From: Hydrogenimonas sp. | GTDB lineage: Bacteria > Campylobacterota > Campylobacteria > Campylobacterales > Hydrogenimonadaceae | NCBI GenBank assembly: GCA_003945285.1 | Contig: AP019005.1 | Span: forward strand, 1,178,001-1,242,000 | DNA length: 64,000 nt | Direction of reading: 5' to 3' | Shown: positions 1 through 9,684 of the stretch, piece after piece | How the letters are laid out: each line of letters starts with the position of its first letter | How positions within the stretch are numbered: the first letter of the stretch is position 1 | Notes under the pieces: generated by a model | Told to the model about the DNA's origin: nothing | The model's input: the letters and a program-made list of their open reading frames with translations, nothing else | Databases searched by the model: none | Position numbers and translations under genes: made by a program

Positions 1-600
1 CGCGATTTTTCTGCACTCCGCTCTGTCGGAGTCTGCCAGCATTCGAAGATCCGGCTCGCCGCCGCAGCCTGAAAACTCCATCCACTTCTTCATACCGCTG
101 CCGGAAGCGAACAGCTCTATGCAGTTATCTTTTCCGCATCCGCAACGCAACGGCGTCTTTTTGTAGGGAATGTGGCCGATCTCACCCGCCATGCCGCGCC
201 ATCCGTGCACTATCTCACCGCGCGAGACGATGCCGCACCCCAGTCCCGTACCGGAGTAGATGGCCGCCAGCTCCTTTTCGTTCCAGTAGACCGATTCCGC
301 CAGTGCCGCGCAGTTCAGGTCATTCTCTATTTTCAGGGGTATACCGAAACGGTTCTCTATGAAGTTCTCTATCTCCGGTTCGTCTATCTCTATGTTCGGT
401 GCCGAAAGTATGACACCTTCGTCTACCTGTCCGGCGAAAGAGATCGCCACCGCATCTATATGCGGGTGTTTTTCAAGGAGTGAAGAGATAAATGAGCCCA
501 GCTTCGTACTCTTTGCCGGAACCCTGCCGCACACCTCCTCTTCGCCGGCTATTTCATACCTGAACCAGGTGCCGCCCGCATCTACCGCAAGTCTGCTCAC
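1..600 (-). CDS. ROK-family sugar kinase (glucokinase-like), C-terminus beyond window
   Basis: Likely ATP-dependent glucose or related hexose kinase that feeds free sugar from glycogen breakdown into glycolysis. The first 200 codons are visible and read off the window edge. Seen: the N-terminal phosphate-binding loop DAGGTWFRYE near residues 7-16, ENDLNCAA, the glycine loop GTGLGCGIV, GEIGHIP, and the ROK zinc site CGCGKDNCIE. The start is a GTG at 600-598 that overlaps the glgA stop by four bases (GTGA), so it is the last visible gene of the glycogen operon and probably translationally coupled to glgA. Substrate is inferred from context; ROK proteins also include fructokinases, N-acetylsugar kinases and repressors, but no DNA-binding domain precedes the kinase fold here. 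Confidence 0.85.
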   Translation of the reverse strand, partial: MSRLAVDAGGTWFRYEIAGEEEVCGRVPAKSTKLGSFISSLLEKHPHIDAVAISFAGQVDEGVILSAPNIEIDEPEIENFIENRFGIPLKIENDLNCAALAESVYWNEKELAAIYSGTGLGCGIVSRGEIVHGWRGMAGEIGHIPYKKTPLRCGCGKDNCIELFASGSGMKKWMEFSGCGGEPDLRMLADSDRAECRKIA

Positions 601-2012
601 AATAGACTCCTGTAGAGTTCAAGGTAGCGCTTGGCACATCTTCCGACGGAGAAGTCGCAACTCATGTCGAACTCCCTTGTTCTTTGCATCTTGTGGAGTG
701 CGGCGTAGAGTGAAAGAGCCCTCTTCACCGCATCCAAAAAATCGGCAGCCTCCATCTTTTCAAACCTGAAGCCCAGTCCGCACAGAGGCTCATTGCTCTC
801 TATAGGGTGGACAGTGTCGCGAAGGCCGCCGACAGCGTGAACTACCGGTATTGCGCCGTATCTCATCGCTATCATCTGGTTGAGGCCGCACGGCTCGAAG
901 CGTGACGGCATAAGAAGAAAGTCGGCCGCCGCGTACATTCGGCGTGAGAGCGCCTCGTCATATCCGAATTTGACGGCAATGTTCGGGTATCTGTCGCAGA
1001 TGCTTCGAAGCTGCTCGCGGTACTTCCGCTCACCCTCCCCCAGAATGGCCAGCAGAAGCGGGAGTCGGGCCAACTTCTTTGCCGCCTCTACAATGAGCTC
1101 TATACCTTTTTGCTCCGTGAAACGTCCTATGAAGATGAAGAGCGGTAGTTCATATTTATCTATATCAAAGCCGGCCTCCCGCAAGAAACTCTCTTTGCAT
1201 AGACTCTTCCCTTCGAGGTTTTCAGAGTCGAAACGTTCAGGTATGGAGGGATCGGAGAGAGGGTCGAAGATGGAGTAGTCTATGCCGTTGAGTATACCTT
1301 TGAGCTTGCCGTTGTGTTTTCTCATAAAACCGTCCAGTCCGCACCCGTACTCAGCCTCCTGTATCTCTACGGCATAGCTGGGGCTCACGGTCGTCACCGC
1401 ATCGGCGTGGGCGATGCCCCCTTTCATCCAGTTGACCTCTCCGTAGAACTCCAGCTCTTCCATATTGAAATGCCTCTTCGCGATCCCGGTTCTTTCGAGC
1501 GATTCTGCGGGAAAGATACCCTGGTATGCGAGGTTGTGGATAGTGTAGACGATTTTTGCCCTGACACCCTCATCGTGTGCGATAAGAGCCGCAAGGGCGG
1601 TGTGCCAGTCGTTGAGGTGCATTATCTCGAAAGAGTGTATCTTCACCAGCTCCACGATCGCCCGGCAGAAGATGCTGAAGCGAACGTCGTTATCTTCGTA
1701 CCCCTCTCCCGGAGGGCCGTAGAGGTGGTCACGGTCGCACAGCAGCCGGTTGTAGACGAAGAGAACCTCTTTGCCTTCACATGCACCGGCGAATATCTCT
1801 ACGTCATACGTTTCTCTGCCGAAGTTCAGGACGAAGTGCTCTCCGGTGGGGCGTATACAGAAGCGCTCCTTATCTATGAAGCGGTAAAGCGGCATTACCA
1901 CGGTGACGTCAGCCTTCTCGCCGAGTGCGGCCGGAAGTGCATGGGCGATATCGGCAAGCCCTCCGCTCTTGGCGAAAGGGAAGATCTCGGCGGAAGCGAA
2001 AACTATTTTCAT
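597..2012 (-). CDS. glgA: Glycogen synthase GlgA (GT5)
   Basis: Transfers glucose from an NDP-glucose donor to the non-reducing end of a growing alpha-1,4-glucan in the cytoplasm. The 471-residue product has the usual length. Seen: N-terminal KSGGLADIAHALP, the donor-loop signature of bacterial glycogen synthases, and in the C-terminal Rossmann domain SRFEPCGLNQM followed by YGAIPVVHAVGGLRD. The ATG at 2012-2010 overlaps the galT stop (ATGA). A longer reading frame runs upstream inside galT but that extension is arginine-rich shadow sequence. No GlgC of the classic family is in the window, so the donor may come from the fused nucleotidyltransferase at 7110-9641; this is inference. Confidence 0.95.
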   Translation of the reverse strand: MKIVFASAEIFPFAKSGGLADIAHALPAALGEKADVTVVMPLYRFIDKERFCIRPTGEHFVLNFGRETYDVEIFAGACEGKEVLFVYNRLLCDRDHLYGPPGEGYEDNDVRFSIFCRAIVELVKIHSFEIMHLNDWHTALAALIAHDEGVRAKIVYTIHNLAYQGIFPAESLERTGIAKRHFNMEELEFYGEVNWMKGGIAHADAVTTVSPSYAVEIQEAEYGCGLDGFMRKHNGKLKGILNGIDYSIFDPLSDPSIPERFDSENLEGKSLCKESFLREAGFDIDKYELPLFIFIGRFTEQKGIELIVEAAKKLARLPLLLAILGEGERKYREQLRSICDRYPNIAVKFGYDEALSRRMYAAADFLLMPSRFEPCGLNQMIAMRYGAIPVVHAVGGLRDTVHPIESNEPLCGLGFRFEKMEAADFLDAVKRALSLYAALHKMQRTREFDMSCDFSVGRCAKRYLELYRSLL

Positions 2013-3046
2013 ATCTGCTCCTCGATACTCTCTCTTAGAAGCGCTGCCGCCTCTTCGGGCAGTACGGGGTTTATCTGCATACCGCTGCCCAGTTCGAAGC
2101 CTCCGAGCCTGAAAAGACGGGGCAAAATTCTTATCCTGATACGCCATATTTTGGCTATATCGTCGAAAAACTCTTCGGTAGAGAGACTCTTTTGCAGCGG
2201 CGGCGTATTGAAAGTGATGTTGAAATCGAACTCTCCGAGCTCCCTGTAGAGCGCACCTATAACCCTTTTCATAACTCCGGCCAGTTCGTGCAGGTCGGCG
2301 TCGTTCAACCCTCCTAGGTCGCCGACACCGCTCTTTTTGGATACGATGGCGGTCTCGAATGCGAACGATGAGGCGTATGGGCACATCACGGTAAAACCGG
2401 GACTCTCCGCCACAATACGCTCTTTGGCCGCAACTTCGGATGAGACAAGGGCATCGAAGAGGTTCTCGCCATGCTCCTTATAGTAGTTTCCGGCATGTTT
2501 CATCCGCTTCAAAAGAGCGACCGGCGCCGTAGGCAGAGCTATGAGCTGGGTGTGCGGATGAGGCTGTGTCGAAGCGGCATTGCGGCCGTGGTTTTTAAAG
2601 AGACTTATATACAAAAGCCGTATATCGTTTCTAAGATCGTTCAGGCGGGCACGCAGCGTATAGAGCCAGTTGAAATACTCATCGTCGCTCCACTCATCCA
2701 TTCTCGTAAGATGGCGTGGTGTGTCTATTATAATCTCATGCGCTCCGAACCCCTCCCACCTCCTGTAGATTCCCTCCTCGTGCATAACCCAGGGGGCCTC
2801 GATCTTTACGGCTTTGTACAGATTCGGGACTACCCGTGTCTTCCAGCCCGGCCCGTCCGGTTCATTCTCTCTTACGGCAAATATCTCGTGGGGAGTCATA
2901 GACTCGTGCCCCTCGCAAAAGGGACACTCCCTGGCTCTTTTTCGTCTCTCCTTACGGCTCTCGGCGAAGCTGTCTGGCCTATGGAGTCGCTCCGGTGCGA
3001 TAACGGAGTACTCGTCCAGAATCGGATCGTAACGAATATCAGACAT
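2009..3046 (-). CDS. galT: Galactose-1-phosphate uridylyltransferase family protein (GalT)
   Basis: HIT-superfamily hexose-1-phosphate uridylyltransferase of 345 residues. The catalytic motif HPHTQ is at residues 163-167, with the second histidine (165) as the expected nucleophile, and a zinc-type CPFC lies at 41-44. The classic enzyme swaps UMP between UDP-glucose and galactose-1-phosphate. Inside a glycogen operon, without galK or galE in view, a role in making or recycling NDP-glucose from glucose-1-phosphate (ADP- or UDP-linked) is as likely as galactose use. The stop overlaps the glgA start by four bases, and its start overlaps the end of the GH57 gene by eight bases. Confidence 0.9.
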   Translation of the reverse strand: MSDIRYDPILDEYSVIAPERLHRPDSFAESRKERRKRARECPFCEGHESMTPHEIFAVRENEPDGPGWKTRVVPNLYKAVKIEAPWVMHEEGIYRRWEGFGAHEIIIDTPRHLTRMDEWSDDEYFNWLYTLRARLNDLRNDIRLLYISLFKNHGRNAASTQPHPHTQLIALPTAPVALLKRMKHAGNYYKEHGENLFDALVSSEVAAKERIVAESPGFTVMCPYASSFAFETAIVSKKSGVGDLGGLNDADLHELAGVMKRVIGALYRELGEFDFNITFNTPPLQKSLSTEEFFDDIAKIWRIRIRILPRLFRLGGFELGSGMQINPVLPEEAAALLRESIEEQI

Positions 3047-5078
3047 CGCTCACCTTCAACGAACCGCAAACCGAAAGCTTTTTCGAAAAAGGCATCACAA
3101 CCATCATACTGACTCCCTGTGTCATCAGTTCGAAACCCTCCTCGCTCTGTGAGACACTCTGCAGCAAAACCGCCATCAAAGAGAAGTAGTGATCGGCCTC
3201 GAACCGCAGAACCCTTCCGGTGTAGCCATCTTCGATGGAAAAAGAGCGCAGCTCGTGCCATGTTCCGCTCTCAAACGGTCTATCGAGCAGGCGAATATTT
3301 CCGATCTCGGCGAAATGGAGATTCAACTCGATTCCATATTCATAAATATGAGAGCTTTCGCTCTCCAGATCGATGGTAAAACCGAAGCCGTCATCTTCGA
3401 AGTCGTAACGCTTTACCAGCCGGGTATCGGACTTGCCGTCACTGTCGTAGATGCCCCCCTGCCTCGTGAATGTAGCGCTCCTTGCGCCGGTGCGCAGTTC
3501 GAAAGGCTGATCGGCGAAATCGGAAAACTCCCTGAAGCTGCACCTTCTGAAACTCTCAGCGTCCAGGGTGTGGTCGCTAATGTGGTCGATGAAGGAGTTC
3601 TTTATATACCAGTCGTATACCAGGGCTTCGCGTATCGCTCCATCGGCACGGTGTGCCGCGTTGTGGATCGTGCTTATCCCCTCCTCTTCCGGTTTGGCCC
3701 CGTTTGTCGATGCGCCGCTCCCGAATATCTTCTCGTGGTACGCCTCTTTCCTGCGCGTAAGCACATTCTGGAAATTGAACAGCTTACTCCTGTCGCACAG
3801 CTCCACCAGCTGGCCACCGTAACGGCTGTCAAATCTTGCGATGATCCCCTTTCCGACCCACTTTACCTCTTCGAACCCGTTCAGGTCCCTGTCTGAGGAC
3901 TCTAAGGAGATCTCGTCGCCGTAACGCATATTTTCGCACTCCATAAGGTAGCGGTAGGCGTTGTCACGCAGGTTGGGGAGGTAGATACCGCCAAAGACGC
4001 CGTGCCAGAATACGTCATTCGTCTGGAGCGCATAGAGCGACTCTCTATACTCCGGGGTATCCGGTCCACTCCCGGAGCACTCGAGCATCCTCTTGTGCAG
4101 ACGGTTGGACTCCTCATATTTGACGAAGAAGTTCTTCCAGATGCCCCCTTTCAGAAACTTGATACCCTCCCGCTCGAAGCGCTCCTCACCCATTTCGGCT
4201 CTGAGCCTCTCCAGTGCAAGAGCGTCATCCGCTTTGAGGCTCCACTCTCCCATCTCGTAGTAGGAGACGCTCGGAAGGTAGGCAACCCCTTTCGCCCTCT
4301 TTTCGGAAAGATAGTTGCCGTATAGAGTCGTATCTATCTCACCATCTTCGAGTACCGTTTCGACAAACTCTTTTAGCCACCCCCTCTTGTGCACCCACTC
4401 ATTCGTACCGGGCCACATTCCGAACTTCTCCGCATCGTCGAAGATTATGGCCGCGCCATCTTCTCCGGCCGCTCTCTTGAGGGCCTCAACGGCTGTCTCG
4501 ACCGGCTTGAAGGGTATCGCGTATCTGAGGGGCCGGGAGATCGGAAAGAGTGCGATTTTACTGCCGCCCTCTTCGCTCAGGTAGAAACCGTTGAGCTCAC
4601 TTTTGTCGAAACCGGCCGCTATGAAATGGTAGTCGTCCACAAGCAGATACTCCATGCCGGCTTCGACAATATCGCAAACCTGCCCCGACTCCCACACCCT
4701 CTCCGTCAGCCAAAGTCCCCGCGGACGCTGCGAAAATCTATCTTCAATAGCCTGCGACAGCCCTCTTATCTGCCCTACCCGGTCCTTTGAAGGTATGGCG
4801 CTCAGAACAGGCTCGTAAAAGCCGGCACTCAGATACTCGACGCTGCCTCCTTGCGCAAGGGCCTTCATATCCGCAAAAAGCTCCGGATACTCTTTTTCGA
4901 TCTTCAGCAGAAGCCATCCGCTGCAGTGTACGCTGAAGCGAAACTCCGGGTATCGCCGCATCGTTGCGAAAAATGGCGCATAGCAGCTCTCTACGGCTCT
5001 TTTTACCGCTTCGTCGAAGTTGTCCACGGGCTGGTGCATATGGACTCCGAATAGGAGCGTATATCTTCTCTTTTCCAC
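3039..5078 (-). CDS. GH57 4-alpha-glucanotransferase / alpha-amylase
   Basis: Moves or cleaves alpha-1,4-glucan chains. With the start chosen here the protein has 679 residues, close to the 659 of the Thermococcus litoralis 4-alpha-glucanotransferase. The candidate nucleophile Glu is in WLTERVWES (about residue 126; 123 in the archaeal enzyme) and the acid/base Asp in IIFDDAEKFG (about 214-215; 214 in the archaeal enzyme). The N-terminal GVHMHQPVDNF strand is typical of GH57, and the C-terminal half matches the beta-sandwich region of this group. Start: a GTG at 5078 has GAGGAG six bases upstream. ATG codons at 5084 and 5108 are in frame, but 5084 sits directly on the Shine-Dalgarno and 5108 overlaps the preceding gene. 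It probably remodels glycogen. Confidence 0.88.
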   Translation of the reverse strand: MEKRRYTLLFGVHMHQPVDNFDEAVKRAVESCYAPFFATMRRYPEFRFSVHCSGWLLLKIEKEYPELFADMKALAQGGSVEYLSAGFYEPVLSAIPSKDRVGQIRGLSQAIEDRFSQRPRGLWLTERVWESGQVCDIVEAGMEYLLVDDYHFIAAGFDKSELNGFYLSEEGGSKIALFPISRPLRYAIPFKPVETAVEALKRAAGEDGAAIIFDDAEKFGMWPGTNEWVHKRGWLKEFVETVLEDGEIDTTLYGNYLSEKRAKGVAYLPSVSYYEMGEWSLKADDALALERLRAEMGEERFEREGIKFLKGGIWKNFFVKYEESNRLHKRMLECSGSGPDTPEYRESLYALQTNDVFWHGVFGGIYLPNLRDNAYRYLMECENMRYGDEISLESSDRDLNGFEEVKWVGKGIIARFDSRYGGQLVELCDRSKLFNFQNVLTRRKEAYHEKIFGSGASTNGAKPEEEGISTIHNAAHRADGAIREALVYDWYIKNSFIDHISDHTLDAESFRRCSFREFSDFADQPFELRTGARSATFTRQGGIYDSDGKSDTRLVKRYDFEDDGFGFTIDLESESSHIYEYGIELNLHFAEIGNIRLLDRPFESGTWHELRSFSIEDGYTGRVLRFEADHYFSLMAVLLQSVSQSEEGFELMTQGVSMMVVMPFSKKLSVCGSLKVSDV

Positions 5079-5088
5079 TCTCATCTCC

Positions 5089-7107
5089 TCATACGAACCA
5101 GTTTTCACTGTAATCGTCGTTCAGATCGATTCTCAGCTCGTAAACGCCGGGCAGTGTCTGCACCGCTTCGGCTCCTATCTCTATCTCCATACGCAGCTGA
5201 ACCGTCTCGGCCCCGCCGAAACGCCGCTTGTCGATCGATATCTCCATAATGGTATCCAGGGCGGCTTTTACATAGCCTCTCTTTGAGAGATGCCGTGTAT
5301 CCAGAACTATCGGCTCATCTTCCGTATCGGTGTAGATTTTTATCACCGCTCCTTCTGCAAGCCTCTCAATATCGCCGTCCAGGCGCAGGTAGAGATGCCT
5401 CTCGTCCTGCCCCCAGTATATCTTTTCTATCGGACCCCTCGAGCCCTCCATCGTACCGAAAACGGCTCTCTCGTCCATCATACCGCTCCCGAGCCACTCG
5501 AAAAAGGAGCTGACTCTGCCGTCTATTACGGGATGGATAGGGAATTTCGGTTCGCTGATGAGTGAACGGAGGTTTTGATCGGGAACGATCGGCCTGAAGA
5601 GATCGGACGGTACCGCAACTCCCATAAGCCTGTAAATCTCTATAAGGTGTCCCCTGAAGAGACGGTCGAAGTCGTCGGCATACTCGGTGTGGTGATCCTC
5701 TCCGTACCACCAATACCAGTCGGAGCATTCGCAGGCGAGAAAGTTGTACTCTATCTTCTCTCTCTCCTCTTTTCTCAATTCCGCTTCGTGACGGAAGTAG
5801 TCCGCCTTCGTCTGGAAAAAGAGCTCCCACGCCGCATTTTTCTGAGGGTGGCCTACCCATGTATCGAAATTCCCGTATATCCAGGAGCCGGGATGGACTC
5901 TTTTCAAAACCGCGCCCCGCTCCTTTGCCGCCTCCTCCATCGTTACGCAACCGCACCACTCAGCCTCTTCGAGTCTGCCGTAGAGCTCTTCGAAGAAGTC
6001 CAAAGCGTTGTTTTCATAGAACTCCCACGCATTTTCCCCGTCGAGAATTACCGAAACCAGCGGCTCTTTATAACTCCCCGAGATAGCTTTCAACCTTCTC
6101 ATGAAGTCCCTCGCCGCATCTTCGGCCCTCTTGAATCTGTATGTAAAACCTATCAGATCGCTCAGGGGATGGTCCCTGAAGAGGATATTCACCCCCGCAA
6201 AAGAGTACGGCCGGTAGAGCTCTCTCCTCTCCCGCTTCCCCAGAGATTTGAAGAGTATCTCCTCATCCGTGGCGATCCACCCAATTCCGTACTTCGCATA
6301 GAGCTCTATACTCTTTTCATCGACCGCCCCCTCGGCGGGCCACATACCTTTGGGTGCAGAGCCGAAAACCTCACCATAGAGCTCTACAGCCAGCGATACC
6401 TGCTCTTTTGCATCTTCGGGCATCGGCATGTAATTGGCGGGGATTTCTGTTTTCGGGTTCGATACCTCGGCACACTTCATATCTATCAAAAGAGGCAGTA
6501 TCGGGTGGTTCATAGGTGTCGTAGAGAGTGATATCCGCCCCTCCTTCCGCAGCCGGGCGTAAAAGGGCAGTATCTCCGGTATGAAGTCGAGAAGTGAGTT
6601 CAAAAGCTCCGTTTTATCGTCCGAATCGTAACCTCGCTCTTTCTGCAGCAGGGCCGTGACGACCTCATCGTTGCCTCTTAGATAGTTGCCGCACCATGAG
6701 AGCAGAAACAGTACCTGCAGCTCTATGAGTTCACTATCTTGAAAAGAGGTCCGTTCAAAGAGCTCCGCATACCGTTTCAGAGGCTTTACCATGGTATCGT
6801 ACCAGCTGCTTTTGCATATTTTCACCATCCATTCACGCTCTTCGCTTCCCAGTTCGTGCGGCTCTTTTGCCAAGAGGCTCAAGAATCGGTCACACTCCAA
6901 ACCCTCTCTCTCATACAGAAGGAGCTGCTCTATCAGGGGCGGGGTAAGATTGAACGTCGCCCTGATCTCTTTGCGGCGCGACAGGAGCCAGGGCATTTCA
7001 TAATAGTCTTTTATAGCATGCAAAAATACCCACGGCATTCTCATCACTCCGTCGCTTCCCCTGTAATCGGGCTGGTGCATATGCCACAAAAACGCGAGTT
7101 TCAGCAT
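5089..7107 (-). CDS. GH57 glycoside hydrolase (amylopullulanase-like)
   Basis: Second GH57 enzyme of the operon, about 672 residues, of a different subfamily from its neighbour. Seen: LAFLWHMHQPDYRG at the N-terminus, a candidate nucleophile Glu in GMWPAEGAVDEKS, a candidate acid/base Asp in VSVILDGENAWEFY, and a C-terminal beta-rich domain of about 170 residues containing WGQDERHLYLRLDGD, as in amylopullulanase and glucodextranase accessory domains. Likely hydrolysis or debranching of alpha-glucan; a branching activity cannot be excluded, since GH57 also includes branching enzymes and no GlgB is in the window. The ATG at 7107 is preferred because the homology begins there; a GTG at 7128 would overlap the upstream gene. 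Cytoplasmic, no signal peptide. Confidence 0.85.
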   Translation of the reverse strand: MLKLAFLWHMHQPDYRGSDGVMRMPWVFLHAIKDYYEMPWLLSRRKEIRATFNLTPPLIEQLLLYEREGLECDRFLSLLAKEPHELGSEEREWMVKICKSSWYDTMVKPLKRYAELFERTSFQDSELIELQVLFLLSWCGNYLRGNDEVVTALLQKERGYDSDDKTELLNSLLDFIPEILPFYARLRKEGRISLSTTPMNHPILPLLIDMKCAEVSNPKTEIPANYMPMPEDAKEQVSLAVELYGEVFGSAPKGMWPAEGAVDEKSIELYAKYGIGWIATDEEILFKSLGKRERRELYRPYSFAGVNILFRDHPLSDLIGFTYRFKRAEDAARDFMRRLKAISGSYKEPLVSVILDGENAWEFYENNALDFFEELYGRLEEAEWCGCVTMEEAAKERGAVLKRVHPGSWIYGNFDTWVGHPQKNAAWELFFQTKADYFRHEAELRKEEREKIEYNFLACECSDWYWWYGEDHHTEYADDFDRLFRGHLIEIYRLMGVAVPSDLFRPIVPDQNLRSLISEPKFPIHPVIDGRVSSFFEWLGSGMMDERAVFGTMEGSRGPIEKIYWGQDERHLYLRLDGDIERLAEGAVIKIYTDTEDEPIVLDTRHLSKRGYVKAALDTIMEISIDKRRFGGAETVQLRMEIEIGAEAVQTLPGVYELRIDLNDDYSENWFV

Positions 7108-7109
7108 GG

Positions 7110-9641
7110 TCAGTTGGTCTTCATCCACTCGTCTATCATACTGCGGTAGTAGTCGTGCAGCTTCTTTCCGCGTTTGGTATCGAGAGCCTGAATATAGAAG
7201 TTCAGATGTTCACTGTACTGGTCCGGTATCATCAAAATCCAGTCTGTCTCGTTCTCCCATATCTTTACGCCGTCCGTGGTGGAGGATTTTTTTCCCTTCG
7301 CATACTCCAGGAACTTGCGCATCATCTTTCCCTTCATCGACTGGGGACAGGGGATGCGGCATATGTGGAAGTAGAAGTGCGTCATCTCCTTGGCCACCTC
7401 CGAAAGGCTCACCTCGTGTCTCGTCAGTAGCTCCATGATCTTGATACTCGCATACATCGCGTCCCTGTAGAGTGAAAATTCGGTGAATGCGTAGTTTCCG
7501 TCTATCGTCGCTATCAGATCGAAACGTTTGAGCGTGGAGGCTTTGAAGTTGGAGTATTTGCCCCGTTTTATCTGGAGGTTCGAGTAGGATACATCCATAA
7601 GATCAGGGGCCCATGTGGGCAAAAAGACCTTCATTTTCGTCTGCCTGTGCTCCGCCTCCATATTCATCAGCTCCAAAACCGCGTTCAGCGCCTCCACTTT
7701 GTTTAGAACGTCGCCCTTGTCCGTTATGAGAGTCAATCTCTGGCCGTGGGGATATATGAGAACTCCCATATCTAGTCCCAGTCCCGTTACGACTCTGGAG
7801 ATATCCTCTTTCAACTTGATCTTCACATTGTGGATATTGGAGAGTTTTCTGGTGTCGGTATAGGCGTTTAGCATTATGTTGTCTATCTGCAGATCGGTCA
7901 TTATCTGCGGAAAGACATCTTTGGTGATGCCGAACATGAGGTCGACAGCCACACGGAAGCCTTTCGTCCTGATGATCTTGTGGTCTATCGCCTTCTCCAG
8001 CGCATCCTTGTAGGAGATGCAGCTGTCGTGCCGATAGAGGTGGCTGTCGTGGATGGTACCTATCTCGTTGTAGTCTACACGCCTGAAATCCTCTTTGAAA
8101 AAGGTCTTCTCTATACTCTTGGCGGAGTTGGAGTCTATCCTGAGCCCCTCTTCGGTATATATTGTTATCTGTACACCGGCTGGGTCTACAAGACTCTTCC
8201 TGAAGTGAACTCCGCCCAGAAGAGAGGGGTCTCTGCTAAGGTTGTACCGCAGTACCGCAGGCGGAATCGCTCTCAGGTCCACCACGTCTATACCGGCTGC
8301 AAGGAGGCCGCCGACGAACGCCCGCTTTATCATGCGCGGATTTTTGTCGTAGTCCCGGCCTACGGCGACACGGCTACCCGCAGGAAGCTGCGATCCGAAC
8401 GCCTCGCCTATCTTGCACGCCATTTCGCAGCTTATCTCGATATTGCTCTTGCCTACAATGCTTCCGTTTTCAAATATGGCGTTGCGGTAACGGCTGCCCC
8501 AGACTATGTTGTTGTTGACTATCGCAGCGGGCTCTATCTTCTTGTCGGGCCATACGGTCACATCCTGCTCGAAGTGTGCCAGCTTCCCTACCTCACACCC
8601 TTCTGCCAGTATGAGACCGGCCTTCGCTACCACACCGTCGGCTATCTTGTTGTCGTTGCATATAACCGAGTTGTCCAATACAACCTTCTTGCCGATCCTT
8701 ATATCGTGCCACAGTACAGAGTTTCTTATTTTGCACTCGTTTCCAATGGTCACGTTGTCGCCTATCGCCACATTGTGAAGGCGGGTATGTTTTCCTATTG
8801 TGACACCATCTCCTATGACTACGGTGTCTATTATCTCCACATCGTCACCTATCTCGCTCTCGCCCGTAAGATAGAGGGTGCCGTCCGGATAGTCGACTCT
8901 TCTTCCCGGAATCTTGAACTCCAGCCTGTGGTTGAAGATGTCGTCATGTACTTCGCGATAACTCTCCGGATTTCCTACATCGCGCCAGTAGCCGACGGCA
9001 TCGTACCCGAGAATATCTACACCCTCCTCCATCAGAAGCGGAAAAAGATCTTTGGCGAAGTCGAAATTCTCGCCTACGGGTATGTAGTTGAGTATCTCCG
9101 GTTCTATCAGATAGATACCGGTGTTTATAGTATCGCTGAAGACCTCTCCCCAGCTCGGTTTTTCGAGAAACTTTTCGATCTTGCCGTTCTCATCGGTAAT
9201 TACGACACCGAACTGAAGGGGGTTCTCCACTGAAGTGAGCGTTATCGTCAGTTTCGAGCGCCTCTTTTTGTGAAAGTCGACGATCTTCTTGAAATCGAAA
9301 TCGGTAACAAGGTCACCGCTCACTATCATGAATGTAGTATCCAGATACTCTCTTGCAAACCCGACGGCTCCCGCAGTTCCGTAGTCGTCGTCGGGAAGAA
9401 CGTACTCTATCTTCCATCCCATCTCGCTGCCGTCGCCGAAATGGTTTTTTATTACGTCGGGTTTGAAATAGAGCAGTATTATGAACTCTTTTATTCCTAT
9501 CTCGGCCAGCCGTCTCATCGTATGTTCCATCATGGGCAGATTCACGACCGGCAGCATCGGCTTAGGTATCGAGTGGGTGAGCGGCTGTATGCGGGTGCCG
9601 AATCCGCCGGCCATCACCACCGCTTTTATCTTCTTCGACAT
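7110..9641 (-). CDS. NDP-sugar nucleotidyltransferase fused to left-handed beta-helix and degenerate phosphohexomutase domain
   Basis: Three-part fusion of 843 residues. Residues 1 to about 235 form a nucleotidyltransferase domain with MAGGFGTRIQPLT and SGDLVTDFD, so transfer of a nucleotide to a sugar-1-phosphate is expected. About 245-370 is a hexapeptide-repeat beta-helix (IGDGVTIGKHTRL and similar). About 380-843 is an alpha-phosphohexomutase fold whose active-site loops are lost. The usual TASHNP loop reads FRKSLVD (residues 480-486); the metal loop DGDADR reads LDMGVLI; the GEESGH and RxSGTEP loops are also not recognisable. The mutase half is therefore probably structural or sensory. 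It is the second gene of the operon, 43 bases after the CBM48 gene, with AAGGAGGG before the ATG. It is a candidate source of the GlgA donor. Confidence 0.88.
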   Translation of the reverse strand: MSKKIKAVVMAGGFGTRIQPLTHSIPKPMLPVVNLPMMEHTMRRLAEIGIKEFIILLYFKPDVIKNHFGDGSEMGWKIEYVLPDDDYGTAGAVGFAREYLDTTFMIVSGDLVTDFDFKKIVDFHKKRRSKLTITLTSVENPLQFGVVITDENGKIEKFLEKPSWGEVFSDTINTGIYLIEPEILNYIPVGENFDFAKDLFPLLMEEGVDILGYDAVGYWRDVGNPESYREVHDDIFNHRLEFKIPGRRVDYPDGTLYLTGESEIGDDVEIIDTVVIGDGVTIGKHTRLHNVAIGDNVTIGNECKIRNSVLWHDIRIGKKVVLDNSVICNDNKIADGVVAKAGLILAEGCEVGKLAHFEQDVTVWPDKKIEPAAIVNNNIVWGSRYRNAIFENGSIVGKSNIEISCEMACKIGEAFGSQLPAGSRVAVGRDYDKNPRMIKRAFVGGLLAAGIDVVDLRAIPPAVLRYNLSRDPSLLGGVHFRKSLVDPAGVQITIYTEEGLRIDSNSAKSIEKTFFKEDFRRVDYNEIGTIHDSHLYRHDSCISYKDALEKAIDHKIIRTKGFRVAVDLMFGITKDVFPQIMTDLQIDNIMLNAYTDTRKLSNIHNVKIKLKEDISRVVTGLGLDMGVLIYPHGQRLTLITDKGDVLNKVEALNAVLELMNMEAEHRQTKMKVFLPTWAPDLMDVSYSNLQIKRGKYSNFKASTLKRFDLIATIDGNYAFTEFSLYRDAMYASIKIMELLTRHEVSLSEVAKEMTHFYFHICRIPCPQSMKGKMMRKFLEYAKGKKSSTTDGVKIWENETDWILMIPDQYSEHLNFYIQALDTKRGKKLHDYYRSMIDEWMKTN

Positions 9642-9684
9642 TAGACCCTCCTTCTATTTATCTCCTCATTCGTCTCCACTCTGT

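Noticed and set aside
597-2384. 595-residue version of GlgA
   Set aside because: The first 124 residues overlap galT and are arginine-rich; GlgA homology starts at the ATG at 2012 with a four-base overlap.
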